DNA of 64,000 nt from Varroa destructor (Eukaryota > Arthropoda > Arachnida > Mesostigmata > Varroidae). Positions 1 to 13,246 of the stretch are shown here, piece by piece. The stretch's first letter is position 1. Each line of letters opens with the position of its first letter. The position numbers and the translations under genes are program-made. The notes under the pieces were generated by a model. That model made no database searches. It saw only the letters and a program-made list of their open reading frames with translations, and was not told the origin of the DNA. Location: the NCBI RefSeq assembly GCF_002443255.2, contig NW_019211454.1, positions 447,936 to 511,935 of the forward strand, given 5' to 3'.

Positions 1-68
1 CCAACGCCGACCACCTCACGTGGTTCTAAGTTTAATAGGCAAACATATTACCTCTGTATTATCATGGG
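1..68 (-). repeat. tRNA-derived SINE, 5' part, cut by window edge
   Basis: Read on the minus strand this matches the head of the SINE family found at 1614, 7411, 13815, 31340, 31700 and 35552. The shared stretch is a GTTTGCCTA-tTAA-CTTAG block followed by an ACGT...GTGGTC block that leads into the B box. The A-box region is recognisable but diverged. The window ends before the B box and the 3' body, so completeness cannot be judged. The match over about 45 bases is by eye and tolerates scattered substitutions. Confidence 0.55.
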
Positions 69-846
69 ATACTTCAACAAGGACCTAATGGGACCTACCC
101 ATGTATGCAACAGCGAAATACGCACAGCAGCGAATACCATTGCCAAGGTTTTACCAAATATTGATCATCCCAATAACGCCTCGCGTAGGCGATTAACTCT
201 TTGAGTGCCGAACCTATAGTACTATACGGTCCTCTACTGTGGTTCAAAAGTACTGCTCGTGCCAAAAAGGCCAATGTACACCCGGAAACATCAAGGTTTA
301 AAATCAACCAGACCCATAGAAATATCTGCGTAATTCCAGTCGCACGAAGTAACCCTCCACGTAGTCTCGTAGCATATGAAAGAAGGATACTTCATGAAAC
401 GGGCCCTGACGGCTCCAAAATATTGGATTGCGCCATAACAAATGAAATGGACTGACACTTACTCCAGATACGCGCTTGTTTGAGTTTGAACCTCCATGGT
501 AACTAGTATCAGTATAAGACTTGAGAGGCCTAGAGGGGCGGTCGATTACATTCTTATCTAAGTCACTAACGGGCACGGAAATTTGTAGTCATATCCCTGT
601 AGTCAACCATATTGGGAAGGCTATCGCTGATATCTGTATTTATTCTAACGATAGAGTTCAAAATGATATTACTCGCACGTTTCTGGTATGCCGAGCTTTG
701 ACAGGAGCCCGTGTCACGGCCAGGAATTATACTACAAAAATAAACCAAAAGGGCCGAAAGCGAAGTAATCAGCGCTTTTCAGCCACGCCACATTCACAAG
801 CCACCGCTACAATACCAAGTACAGAGCTTTCATTCTCAAAAAAGGG

Positions 847-1443
847 GTGATCAATGGTCAAGTTGCCCTGATTTCCTTTGTAGCTCTGTCCCAAGAAGTT
901 CTTGATCGTCTGGAGAATGTTACACCATATTTTCCAATATCTTATATTGTATCAGGGTTAAATAGGTTAATACTATTATGTATTTATCATAAAACAGGCG
1001 AAGTGACTACAGCCCCTGCGCTGATGAGTATTATAGCAATCAGTGGACCGAAAACATCCAAAAAGATTGCTAACATCCTGCAGTTTTTGGGCACTGTATC
1101 GACAACATTCGAAGATGTATTCATGAATTTTATAAATACTATGCCCAAGGAAATTAGACTTATGTCCGATTATTATCGATTAACCAAAGGTTCTTCCGAG
1201 CCAATTACTCAACTGGAAGAAGCATTCATCTGGGCGAGCTGCGTTCGCTATTTTGTTGTCGATGGCGTTTTAATAACTAGCGGACACCGCTTTGTTGCTT
1301 TTGCCCAGATTTTCTCCTACATTGTCAAGAAACCTCTTAAAGCCTATTTGGCTAGAGTTGAGGCATATGTGATAGCTATACTCTCACATACTTGCTATTG
1401 CAACCAAACAAGTGGCTTAAACACCTTGAATAGTCCTCTCTAA
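847..1443 (+). pseudogene. Ty3/gypsy pol remnant: reverse transcriptase thumb to RNase H
   Basis: An open frame of 198 codons with no clear ATG start carries gypsy pol landmarks in the right order. An H-x-x-x-G-E-V-T-T-A-P block (about 991-1017) leads to P-K-T-S-K (1048-1062) and F-L-G (1084-1092), the usual end of the reverse transcriptase. E-E-A-F follows in the connection region. Then G-V-L-I-T-S-G-H-R-F-V-A-F-A (about 1267-1305) resembles the RNase H segment ending in 'VAFAS', and E-A-Y-V-I-A-I-L (1360-1383) resembles the E-A-L-A-I-V helix. About 25 residues holding the first RNase H catalytic region seem to be missing between E-E-A-F and G-V-L. Protease, the reverse transcriptase active site, integrase and LTRs were not found. 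The open frame is unusually long for this AT-rich window. This is a defective fragment of an LTR retrotransposon; family assignment rests on motif order, not on an alignment. Confidence 0.72.
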
Positions 1444-1613
1444 GCTATAATTTTAACTTCTAAAGCTTCGCGTAATTGAGTCGATGCTGTCGCATCCGCC
1501 ATTCTTTCTGGCCTGGGTGTTTCCATTTCAATACCTTTATCACTACAATATAAGAACAATGGCGATCCGCCACATATTTCATCAGCTACGCTGGTGCCGT
1601 CTATGTCCTTCAC

Positions 1614-1775
1614 TCCCCCCCGTGATAGCTTAGGGGGTAACGTATTTGCGTGTAATCTTAGACGATGTGGTCCAAGTTCGACACCGCGTATAGACACACT
1701 TCATTTCGTGCTGAGAACCAGTATGCTGGAATGCCCAACTGCGATACTGGACGTGAAACTTGAAATAGGGTTCGT
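1614..1775 (+). repeat. tRNA-derived SINE, nearly complete copy
   Basis: The head has an A-box-like TAGCTTAGGGGG (1626-1637) and a B-box-like AGTTCGACACC (1675-1685), 38 bases apart as in a tRNA promoter for RNA polymerase III. Between them lies the family block TTTGCGTGTAATCTTAGAC. After the B box comes TAGACACACTTCATTTCGTG, then a body ending near GGACGTGAAACTTGAAAT. The body can be aligned with the copies at 7411 and 31700. It sits just 3' of the gypsy remnant. No target-site duplication was identified. Confidence 0.72.
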
Positions 1776-2280
1776 GACTTTCATCACATTCGAGGTGGAC
1801 CGAACTCTATTGAGTTCTAGGTTAGTCTTCCTCTCGATCTTTAGGATTAGTGTTTTGTTAGACCTGAAACATTCAACGAGGATCTTTGTTTCTGGTTTAA
1901 GAAGTCTCTTAAAGTGTCAATGTTAAGATTGAGGTTTTACGGCTTATCCGCGAAACTATATAGTTTTGCGTCGTAGTTCTGCTATTTTTACAGGCTATTT
2001 TTTAGGCAACCTAGATACTTCAGAATTTTTCTCCTTAATCCCTTCACTAAGTCGGACATTCAATCTAGAAAGAACAAGATCTTTATATTTACGATAAGCG
2101 GCTAGCGAGAATATGTTTACCAGAGCCCGGCGGTTAAACGGGGCTATCGACGGCAATAAACGGAAACGAGAATCATATTTTTTTGTTGAGTAAAGCAACC
2201 CGCTCCATATATTTCACCTGCAGCTAGCAGTTTGTTTGAAATAAGGAAGCTTTACAGCGTTTGCCAGACTTCAGTTTCAG

Positions 2281-2920
2281 AGCATCGTTGTGAGCATTAT
2301 AAGCCCTACGAGATATCCTCAGGTACCTATTTCGCCATATTGAGGCTACACAACATAGTATGGCAACGACAGTGCTTTTAAAAACCAGGAAGACAAACTT
2401 TCACTCGGAACAATCTCGTTGATGCTGTAATAATGTCGTAACACTTAATTGGCTAAAGTTATCCAGTGAGTCTTTGTATATTGTAGCCAACCTGGGTAGG
2501 AGGAAAAGCATCGACGCGTCATGCATATCATTCGCAAAAGCGATGTAATACAGATGGCACCCGCCGAATTCTTAACAAGAAGAAGAACATAATTTACGAA
2601 ACTGGCTAACTAAAGAAATTACGAAAGGGGTAATGTCCATGCATACTCAACACGACCAGCCTTAACTAAGAGAGGTTGGTACAAATATTTGGGCTAGCCT
2701 ATACAGAGCAACATAGAACAAGTAAATAAAAACGAAATAATAACATTTAGCTTTTTTGGTTTCAGTTTATACGTATATAACGTTAAACTTAAAGCTGCGT
2801 TACATTCTGTATTGCGTACAAGCTAAAGCGTCTGTGCATACACCTTTGCAGCGAATGCGCATACGTCAGAGATCTCTATATAAGGAAGGAGTTCCTATAA
2901 ATCCATTGTGGAAAGAATAA
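2281..2920 (+). other. possible pair of coding exons (unproven)
   Basis: A pyrimidine tract ending in TTTCAG at 2280 precedes a 42-base open segment (2281-2322) that carries one cysteine codon and ends in CTCAG/GTACC. A second acceptor, CTTTTTTGGTTTCAG ending at 2765, opens a segment that stays open for about 50 codons in the matching phase and stops with TAA at 2918-2920. Both are in phase 1, so they could be joined. No first exon with a start codon was found and the product is not recognised. An open run of this length is expected now and then by chance, so this is a lead rather than a gene. Confidence 0.13.
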
Positions 2921-3736
2921 AGTAGTGCTATGGTATACAACATAATAAGCGAGTTCTATGTTTTGAGGCTCTACTCTAAATAATACACAGAAACGCATAA
3001 GAACGCAATACCTATAGTGTTGTACATTTATCAATTACTTTTCTCTTTTTTGTGGTCCCTTATGTGTTGGCTTTGAGGAAATCCAAGTAAATGTTTTATG
3101 TCGCATATTGTTATTACGTATTACAAAGTATTCTGATAAGGTTTAACCTGAAGAATATTGACCAAAGCTGATATACTATCGAGAACATCCGTAATTTTCA
3201 TTACGTAAATAAAAATAAATTTAAAAAAGATAATTTAAGTCTTCACGTCCAGTGCTGCTGTTTTTTGAACAGCCGGTGGCTGCACAAAGTGAAACTTGTG
3301 TACATTTAGTTTTGAATCCAAGGAGTTTAGGTTATTTAAAGCATTGCTTTAATTATTTCAGTGCTGGTTACATTGCGCAGTAGGTAGGCACTAAACCTTT
3401 AAAAAATAGAATACAGAGATTAACATTGCACCAAGCTTATAGAACTATAACCAAACAATAATTAAGAAAATGCAATGCATTGAAACCAAGACCTTTTACT
3501 TAGCCAGAAATATTGTATTACTTGTTGAACCTCGTCGCACTTCTTAGGACGTCGTAGACCTAACAGGTTGTAACATTCATTTGAATTTAACGTGCTTTCA
3601 GAGCTGTTATCCTTAAGCACAACAATGCATCTAACAATAATGGACGACAAAAAAGCAGTTGCATATCTAAGCAGATATGCAAGCAATCAAAACGCAGCTT
3701 TCGAGGTGATCAGTCGATTAATTGAATGCTCCAAAT

Positions 3737-3758
3737 TTATATATATATATATATATCT
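3737..3758. repeat. TA microsatellite
   Basis: An uninterrupted run of alternating T and A of about 20 bases inside otherwise ordinary AT-rich sequence. Similar runs occur at 13679-13697, 14239-14263 and 21961-22007. Confidence 0.9.
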
Positions 3759-6700
3759 ATACATGGATAGGTCTAAACCTGCCAAAAAAGAAACCTTACT
3801 CTATTCGAAGTTTTACTAACTTGAAAAAAGTTTATATTTTAATTTGTTTGTGCTAGCGTGTGAAAAATGAAAGAGGCCTCTATTCAGGTTCAGTCATCCC
3901 ATCACCACTCATAGATGTAGCTCACGCTCTAGGATTCTGTACAGGCTTTAGAAATCTAATAGTTTTAACGATGTTTCTGCTAATAATGACTTTACAATCA
4001 ACTGTAACACAATAGAATCAATTATATAAAACAAAAAGCATTTTTACTTCATTTAAAGTTAAAGCTTCGTCTATATCCCTGCTTGGCGTAGCGATATTTT
4101 GAACAGGAGGTATTCCAAGCAATTTTCTGTCGTACGTTAGGCCGTATGTAAAATTCTGGCAAGTTATATTTGATGCAAATGACAAAAAGACTATCAACGA
4201 GCAAGACACCTCCGAAACACTGTTCCAATCTATCTTTTATGAGCTATTAATTAGTAATTTTACGGACATTACATACGAAGAGCGTAAAAAGCGTTGTTCA
4301 GTCTCGCTTATCTTTCTGATTATTTCCGCCATTTCACAAAACATATTAAATCCTAATTAAAGCTTTTTTTGGATTTAGTTCGTAATAGACCAATGTGGCG
4401 GTTTGTCAAAATTTTTCTTGTGTATAAAAAAAGAAACTATCCAGCTGAACTATCTTAAACGTTTGCTGGCAATACTGAACGTAGGAAATCAAAATACTTA
4501 TGCTTGACTCGTTGCTTGAACATTTATCTTGAGCTGAAAATTTTTGCTCTGAGAATCGCTGCTTTGAGTTGTACGCGCGGTGCTGCCGTTGGGCAATATT
4601 TCAGACAGCACGGGACTCGGTGCGTTTACACTCGTGCGAGAATTTGGCTTACGAGTTTCTGTACCGTGAGACCGCAAACAATTGATTTGGCAACGTTAAT
4701 CTTGTCATCTCTCTGTTAAATGCTAAATAAGATAATTCGGCAGTTCTCTTTAATAGAAACCATTTATTTGGCCTGCGTTTTAGATACTAACGTTGTATCT
4801 TCACTCACTAATTCAAACTGCTAAGATGCATTTTAATACGCCTACATCTCAACTATGCTGTTGTTTACGAGGGTGGTTTGATCAAGTTCATGACTAACTA
4901 ACCAAATAATGCATAATCATATAGTATATGCATATAATTTGTTCTGAATTTTTCAGAGTTCACTCCTTAACAAAAATCGACTTGGATCTAAAGACATATC
5001 TGAGAAAATCCGTTTTGATCAAGCTTGTGGGCCACAGTAACTCGGCTCGTACACTTACACCGTATACATACTGGTCACGATCTGCTTGGGACTGGCATGC
5101 TGTTAGAAAGCTCGAACAAATCTAGATCAGTACCTCGGCAGTCGATGACAGCCACTTTGCGGTGGAGCTGAAGGCAACACACTTTTTTATTTGATAGGTA
5201 TATTTCTTCATTCATAAATACTGAATTCGATGCGCATGGGCAAAAGCCCAAATAAATACGGACGAATATGGCGGTACATATTCATACTTGTTGTTCATTT
5301 TATATCATTACAGAATATGTTTGTTTGGTGAAACGGATCATCACGCATGCTTCCTCCATTTGAATATCGTTTTGAAGTCGAGATGATACGTGTCCCGTAC
5401 AAGCCTGTTGTTCCCGCCTTCGGTCATCCTGTGTGGATGCAAACATGTTCTTCTTGGCAGTGTTAAAAAACTTAACTAAGTGGTATTGCCAGGGAGATTT
5501 GTTCGTGTGGACCAGTGGCATCAGTGCCTGCATATCAAAGCTTAAATTTAGCTCGTGTGTCCTATCATAAGGCTAACGCCGTTTGGACTTATGTATATCG
5601 TCATATAGTCGGACCCTCGAGTAAACTGTTAGATTTCCTAGTCTTTTGAATCTGTTTCTTAACGTTTTCCTTTTAGAACGCCAACAATCTAGAATAAATC
5701 CCTTTACTTATTGAATGACCAAATAGAATCTAAATAATAATCCATATATAAACAGCAAACAGATTATTGATATAGTGCATTGATTTGTACATTTTCAACA
5801 TTTTCCGTATAACCTCAGTTAGTCAAACGATAAAAACACTAAAGGGCATTAGTGTATGGCTGATTTATCGTGCGCAAATCTTTCCCAAAATTTCATGTCA
5901 CATTGTTCACTAAAAAGTAAAACACGCCATATAATAGATTATACCCGAAACAGAGTCACGCGGGCGGAACGATTATGGTGGCGGATCTCTAAACGTAACT
6001 GTCTCTTTTCGCCATCGTGGGCTCGATTCATTTTCCCTAATCATAACCCATAACGCCACCTACATGTCCTATAGCATAGTTCGGCGATGGAGTCACTAAA
6101 AGTTTGAGCGTTTCCTTTTGTGCCAATTCATCATTGTGAATCACGGTCCGTGGCGTCACTTAATAAATCACTAGACAGCAATTTTTTCAAATCACTATAT
6201 ATGTGTGTGTATAAAATGACCTGTTAAAAAAAAGACGCTGATACATACGAGTAGTTTTCTAAAATGTGCCTATTCTGCTAAATGAAGATGTTCTAATCTA
6301 GACAAAGTACGATTTGACCAGCTATTGCTCCGTTACAAGTACGCAGAGGTCGAGTTTTCTTCTAATGGTAGGAAACACAAACAAAGCTAAATAATGCTTA
6401 CTCCAAGAATACAAAAGCCGGTCGTAGAAGGAAGATAACCGAGGGTCATGCATAGATCAACTGTGTTTACGAGCCGCGTTTAAAAAAACTGTGCATACTA
6501 GCATGAAAATATGTGTAGATGAATAGTCAAGCTTTGTATCAACTGCTAAAGATAACGCAATGATAACCAGGCTAATTAGCTTCCTGACGAAATACAAGAA
6601 CTCGTAATGGCGAGAGGTACAAATAAATAACTTAATTCCCATAATATATAATCCGATTTTGGGTTTTCTATTTTTTTATGCTGTTCTGCAGCGTTTATCA

Positions 6701-7410
6701 AGTGATTTCTGGTTGTAATATTTAAATTAGATGCGTTAAGAAAATGTAGAGGATTTTGCTCGTTGTGCACGTGTGTGAGTGCGAAATTAAGATAAAACCC
6801 TCTAGGTGTTCATTGTTTATTAGATATTAATTGAGGGTAACGCTGCTGCTACTAAAGCCCTTCCATAGAAATATTTTTGTCAAAGGTGGCGTTCAAAAGT
6901 TGATTTTGATTTATTTCAAGCGATGAGTCATTAAAGGAATAGGAGTGCGCAAGCTCATAAATGCTATATACCTGCCACTTGGAAAAAATTGCTACCGCCA
7001 GCTATAAAGTTGTTTATTTTTAATTGCAATTGATAAGCTGTTACACGACGACTTTTCCATTTTCTAAGTAAAGATTCAGAATATTTTCTAAATAAGAGCC
7101 CGCAGGCATCTGTTTAGCCGGTTGCACATATCGATTGAATCGAACCACATCGTAACTACGCACATAGTTTTACTTTAGTACCGTATTCCTCATACTTTCT
7201 TTTACTAAGGATTTTACCACAAAATATTACATTTAACTAGGATTAGTACGTAAACGATTAGTAAATAAAAAAAAAGGTAGAAGATTCCAATAATTGGTGA
7301 GCCTGGTCCAGTATGGGACTACAAAAACCGTATCGGTTACCGCATCGCTAGAGGACCACGAGCAGCGAGCGGATCTAAAAATTTCTAAAAACATTAAACG
7401 CTCGACCGCA

Positions 7411-7562
7411 GTCCCGTGATAGCTTGGCGGGGGGTGTATTTATCTACAGATCAGTTGAGGTCTAGACTCGAATCCAGGCTTATACACACTTCGTTTCGTG
7501 CTGCGGCCCAGTCGTGCAATGAAACGACTATAGGACGTAAAAGCCGAAACATATAGCGTGGA
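7411..7562 (+). repeat. tRNA-derived SINE, nearly complete copy
   Basis: A box TAGCTTGGCGG (7420-7430) and B box GACTCGAATCC (7465-7475), then CTTATACACACTTCGTTTCG and a GTGCTG. The following body shares CCAGT, TGC, AATG, ACT, ATA and GGACGT blocks in order with the copy at 1614, so the similarity runs well past the tRNA-like head. The stretch GTGATAGCTT at the start of the head is identical in the two copies. Confidence 0.74.
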
Positions 7563-8990
7563 TGGGCGACTGCTTCGACAAGAACAATCGAAGTGCGCAG
7601 TGTACATCACGCAGCCAAAGAATATAATATGCCTTATACTTTGGAGGATTGAAGGAGCTCTGTTATCACAGATGACAACGTCCCGTTTAAACAGATACGT
7701 TGATCTTAATGTGCGTATCTCTAGTTTCTTCGGTCGTTCAGAAGTCCTCGATACCACAGATTCTGACGTCATTATAAAGGGACAGATATGCCTGATGGTT
7801 GTTAGCCAATTTCGGTATAACCTTAGAGCCGATTACGCCGATTAGATTTAAATGAACGGCAAAAACGTTTAATTTTTATCTGCTGCTTATAGCTAAATTA
7901 GCAAGTGTTTCACACAAAAGCAACCCCCCAAATCACCCATATCCGACATTTTAACCAGATACTCAGTTGTTAGAAAAATAGAATAGGAAACACGATACGC
8001 AGTCATGCAATGCCCATTTAGTTTATTCTTCTCACTGTTTCGTGTAATACTTACTTTGCTATAATTAGGTGCTTTGCCTAAGCTCGCACTTCGTAGAATC
8101 TAACCACGCCAGTCTATGAGATTTCCTACTCTCTTTCCGAATATCCGGGAAAGGGCGTTGACCCTCTCCATGTTGAGCGGCTTGCTTTCCCACTCACGTG
8201 TTCGTACGAACTTCACAGAGGCGGCCAATCTCGGAGAGGACAACGTACGAAGACGTCAGCATCTGATGCTTGGATTAGTAGCGTTTAATAGGAAGACAGG
8301 TGGAGAAAATGTGATACTTTATCAGTAGAAGCCTCTACATACACTTTAAGGGGCATAATTAAGCGTGATGGCCATAGTACGGTCGCTGCTTTTATATTAA
8401 TCGATACAAAATACACTGAGATCCCAGGCTGCAAACAGTGACAATTAACATTGACAGTCTTATTGAATTTCACCGCAAGCAAGTGAAGTAATCAATTCAG
8501 AGGTCAAACATGTAAGTTACTGTTTGAGTAACTCTTCCTTCGTTTGCGCGTGTTATTAAAGTACTTCGGATTTAAAGCGGGACAGCAAGGAAGATATTAC
8601 CTGAAGCGCCAAGTGTGACCGTAAATAGTTACAACCGGAACAACACAAACACATTGGTCGTCCGTAAAAATATAAAGGCGGTTATGCTGCAGCAGTATGA
8701 CAATAATATTTCAAGAACAAAGTAAATAAAAAAATTGTATGCTACGAAGCAAACAGGCTGCCCTGATTCGAGCGTTAAAAAGTGATGTGATGCGTGTCGA
8801 CCAATGCAAAAAGTGATCTACGTGAGCCATACTAAAAATATAACAAAAACAAAAATGAGTTTGTGGGATCCCGCCACCATTAAATGGATGGCAGTGATCA
8901 ATAATCTAAAAGAAGTAAATGTCATCGATGAAAGTGGACGCACAGGCACCAGTAACAAATGCTAACAGAAGCCAAGGTAGGTTGGCAGAT

Positions 8991-9007
8991 CTTGTGAGCC
9001 TCACAAG
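8991..9007. repeat. 17-bp perfect inverted repeat
   Basis: CTTGTGAG, one C, then CTCACAAG. The two 8-base arms are perfectly complementary with a one-base spacer. No flanking element was recognised. Confidence 0.85.
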
Positions 9008-10774
9008 GCCCAGGGGAAGATCAAACGTAACTTCTCTGAATCTGATTTGCCCGTCCGATACTTTTTTGTCCTTAGCACTTTTCACATAAGCATTGAAATA
9101 ACACATCATTGTTGAATCGCAATCGTCTTTTTGAGTTCATGTTTGCACCTCACACGTGACGTGACCGCCTCTTTTTTGGACAGAGGAGTGTCGGCAGCTA
9201 TTACATATACGGCACGACGTTATAGACCACGATATATGAAATCATAAATCAATGGTCGCTTCTGTAATATAACTATGAAACAGCAGACAAATATCTATAA
9301 AAGAGTCATATATTAGGTTTGTGTGTTTATGCACATTCAGGTAATAAAGATGCGTCGTGATAATCAACAATCGGGCAAATATTTAATCAGTTGTGCTTGA
9401 TCAACTTTTGTGCTAGTTCAATGTATCGAGCACAATTACTCGATGATTTTGACCCCTTCCAAGTTCAAGGTGTGCGTATCCTCTATGGCATGCTGTATCG
9501 ACCGGAATCAATCGAGTAGACAGGCCAACGTCTGTAGAACGGCTTGGCCGACCAAATCTTATGTAATTCTATTTGTGTGAAATTTGCTTTTGAGGCGAAA
9601 CGTCTTTACTTGAAATAAATTCAAAATTTAACAGCTGCTATATAATATGCAGGGAAGGAAATATATTGTGAGACAATATTTAAGCGGTTTCTATCGATTG
9701 GCATTTAGTTTGACTACGAAGTTCTGGCGCATCTGTTTGTAGTGTGGGATAAATAACAGAATGAATTAACGCCCACGTTTTTTTTTTAACAACTGTAGTA
9801 TCCTAAGAGAAACTATTCACTACAAGGGTATTTCGTGTCGCTGCATGAGCGAAAAAGCTGTCGTTACTATAGTTAACTTTCCTATTTTACGCTGTCCGGG
9901 TACGACGATAGAAGCAATTAAAAAAAACTGCATCAGTACCTCATATGAATTCGCGTGATGTTATCCGAATTCAGCTTGGTTACATACTGTAACCTCTTGT
10001 ACATCTGTAAACAACGCTATCTTTTTTGCAGTGTGCGCGTTTACCTCCGATCATGCGTCAGAGAACTTTGTCAGATCAGCAAGAAATTAAGGCGTGTCCG
10101 CTCGTTACGATGAAAATTGGGTTCGGGTGCTAATGGTGCAAAGCAGAACAATGTGCATATTAAGGCATCAAGCGGCCCTTATCGGGCCTTGATAAGAACA
10201 AGCGAGCCAATATTAATTCATCCCTGTAACAAAATGTCCAGGTGTGGCAATAGAAAAATAGTGGATTTCTTTTTAAATCTATGTGGGTATGGCCTTTAGT
10301 CGATGGGATAAACCTTCAGAACCCGCAATCGCCACTTTCATAATGTGCTATAAAATGTGAACTATTGCATTTTAAGAGAACTCACGACTTGGTGAGCTTA
10401 AATTGCTGCCACGGAATCAAGAACGTTATCAAATATCCCTAATAATGTCGGAACGCAGAAATCACATTCACAGATATCCTTATGTGTAGATAAATTTGTG
10501 CGGCTTTAGAAATGCATGCAATTAATAAGCCTTACTAGGCAAACACTATATGCCAGCAACTCTAACATTTTCAACGCAACAAAACGGTTTTTATTTAATC
10601 CGACCACTGGGTGTGGCCTTTGAAAAACTGTGGTTTTGAAACAAATGTTCGGTTAACCAAAAAAGTAAATAACCACACTTGTATATTTTCATTTTCCATT
10701 CAATGAACTTTCTTTTTTTATTTTTGTTATTAATCGGGTTTCAAGTTGCACCCCTTTCGCGATAAAAAATTAAT

Positions 10775-10798
10775 TGACCTGACCTGACCTAACCTAAC
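10775..10798. repeat. short telomere-like pentamer run
   Basis: Three GACCT units are followed by two AACCT-type units, ending in AAC. On the other strand the last units read GGTTA, matching the TTAGG telomere repeat typical of many arthropods, and the first ones are TCAGG variants. The run is short and may be a chance or interstitial copy. Confidence 0.5.
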
Positions 10799-11843
10799 AA
10801 ACTACTGACGTTGTAATATGGATGGATTGTTTATATGATTAATCTATCTGTTTGTTTGGCGAAAGACATCTGTGCGTCCTCGCAAGCTATTAGAATCTGG
10901 CATTTGTTGACAGTTCGAGTTTTTAAAGCAGTCATAAATTCAGAGGATATCGTGGTTAACGCTCTATGAAATCGACTTACCGACGAACCATAATAAGCAT
11001 AAATAGCATAAAATAATAATACCATAATATAAGTTTGCAGTTAAACATACTAAAGTAATAAACGCTGCCAAAAATGCAAATTACAGGACAGACAGTGGAT
11101 AGTTCTATATAAACAAATTATTCATGGTGCCCATTATTAAACTTGGTTAGTATGGGTTAGCTACTTTTTGAAAAAGCAAGCCTTATTTTTTTTCGAGTTT
11201 AGAGCGGTTTGAAGGCCCTGTGTTGTAAGCTAAGACGTACTAGGTCAGGACCACAGAGAAACTGTGATTAATATTAGAGCAAAGAATACCTTGGGTTATT
11301 TTCAAGGTCTGATATAACGATGGTAAAGGTATATTCCAATAAAAGAATATGTCCTTCCACCTTAATTTTCCAGTATTTTGTTTCACTTTATTTTTGGTTG
11401 ATAACCAGTTTAGCGTTTTGTTATCTCCAGCAACTGTATCTTCTGACCGGAACGGCCTTGTTAGTAATTCACTACTATGGATGACGTTTCAAAGCAGTTA
11501 TTACGGATACCATGAAAGTCTGTACCAGTAATAAAAGGGTAGGCAAGGTGGAGAATTCAAGCAATATTCGCTGCCTTATTACTATTATTTCGCTAGCTGG
11601 TTTACAGTTTTGTCTTGATATCCTGGTTATACATATGGAAGCGTTAGGATATTGCGGCATAATAACATCTCCACTTTTAATTTATAAAAATACGTACTAT
11701 AACTCATAGTATGGTTACAGTACCCCATAAATTGTGGGTTCAGCTTCTCTTGTCCTATTTGCATTAGCACTATAGCCGCCCTTACCATCAGAATCGGGAA
11801 ATCCTCTTGACATCCCAAAGAAACTTAATTTATTGACCATTAT

Positions 11844-12227
11844 GTGCTATCATTTCATATAAACTTAATTTCGAAATTTTTGGATATTGGAGCTATGGTA
11901 TATTTAAGAAACAACCCTTTTGTCGTTAACTTTCAGCATAAAAACTTTAAGGTCGAGGATTTTAGTTTTAATGTTTTGGGGTATCTTGTGTTCTGTGACA
12001 GTGAAAGGTTACCAGAAGACCCGGTCAAAATTGTTGCTGAGTTGGGTTCTACTTGCAGGAAAAATTTTATGCTGGTTTCTGCGACAAAAAAGAAAATATA
12101 CATGCGTACTAAAGAACCACATATGCTCAGCGTAAAAAGCTTTGGCGACAGAAAACAGACAAGAAGTCGAAAATCAGACTATTATGCAAGAATGGGTAAA
12201 ACTAAGAAACGAAACAACATGATTTAA
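11844..12227 (+). other. unassigned open frame of 127 codons
   Basis: The frame is open and its C-terminal third is rich in lysine and arginine. A second frame is open over 11920-12135. I recognise no domain in either. An open frame of this length is near the chance limit for a window of this size and composition, so it may be meaningless or a worn transposon piece. A piggyBac-like reading was considered and rejected. Confidence 0.12.
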
Positions 12228-13099
12228 TTTTAACACTGCTTTGGTTTTCGTCTGTCAGAAGAAGTTGTTGATCGGATTAAAATAATATAAGCAAAACCTA
12301 AACTTTTTCTTAGCGGATATGGATTATAGCACATATTTAATCTATTTATGAATGGTTCTCTCTTGTCTGCTATGGGTTAGCGCATTCGTATAAATCTTAG
12401 ACTATTTATTTGAAATGCACAGTTAATCTTCTAAGTAAATCCTAGCTGCATGTAAATCTACTATTTAACATCGATGACGCCGGGTTACATAAGCTCTCTA
12501 ATGGCTATTAAATAAATCAAGAATTTTTTAAAGGCTAGATATACATAGTACGGATCATTGAGCGTCTTATAGCAACCAATATGTCCTCTACATGCCCGCT
12601 GACCGATCCACAGAGCCATAGAATCGTTTTTACAGATGTGAAATTTTAGGAACGGTATTGATTGTTGTTCATTAGGTAGAAACATAAATATATTGCTTAA
12701 AAATAATTTCGTTTAAAGCCGTATCTGCTAAAACTACCGCTGTTAATCAGGCTACTACTAAATGGCTACAACAGCTTTTGTACTTATTTACAACGGTGTT
12801 TTGTTTAGCGTTGGCGGATTAGTTGTATCGTCAAGTATTTCTTAAGAACCGTAAACATTAGTTTTTATAGAACCGTTAACTATATTCTATAAAAACGGGT
12901 GTTCAATAGGTTCTATTGTCTTGATCAGCTAGATTTTAGTTTGTGGGCAAACTAGGAAGTTAGATTATTATTTTAATATCATAAATGCAATTGAACATGT
13001 AGAATACCTACCTAAGAGAGAAACATCGTTGACCGACGTTTACGATCGCTAAAATTTAATAACAATAAACTTACGTATTGAAGTCTTTTATTTCTTCAG

Positions 13100-13246
13100 G
13101 CACGCCAAAATGGCACGTGACATATCAATTAATTTCTATTGAGTATTTAGCGCTCTACTTCCTTGCAAATTTTTGCTTTGCGTTTCATCAGATCATTACT
13201 TTTGTAGTGAGCTGTATAAAGAACGCCATGTATTTTCTTTTGATTA
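13100..13246 (+). other. possible internal exon encoding a hydrophobic segment (unproven)
   Basis: A strong acceptor (TCTTTTATTTCTTCAG, ending at 13099) and a consensus donor GTAAGT (13247-13252) bound 147 bases that are open in one frame and can start and end in phase 1. The translation has a long hydrophobic stretch (about residues 15-45) rich in leucine, phenylalanine and alanine with two cysteines, compatible with a membrane segment. No linked exons were established and no family is recognised. Confidence 0.15.

Larger units (their letters stand above)
1776..7410. other. AT-rich stretch without an identified gene
   Basis: No transposase, reverse transcriptase or host gene was recognised. 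It holds a TA microsatellite near 3737-3758, several short open frames with no recognisable protein, and the possible exon pair at 2281-2322 and 2766-2920 listed separately. Base composition is even and typical of the window. Confidence 0.5.

Noticed and set aside
545..590. A gypsy RNase H start (I-T-F-L-S-K-S-L-T-x-T-E) upstream of the pol remnant.
   Set aside because: It lies before the reverse transcriptase end on the same strand, the wrong order for one element, and nothing else supports a second one.
11580..11709. A piggyBac transposase fragment.
   Set aside because: Only one loosely matching block. The conserved acidic residues and the zinc-finger end were not seen.
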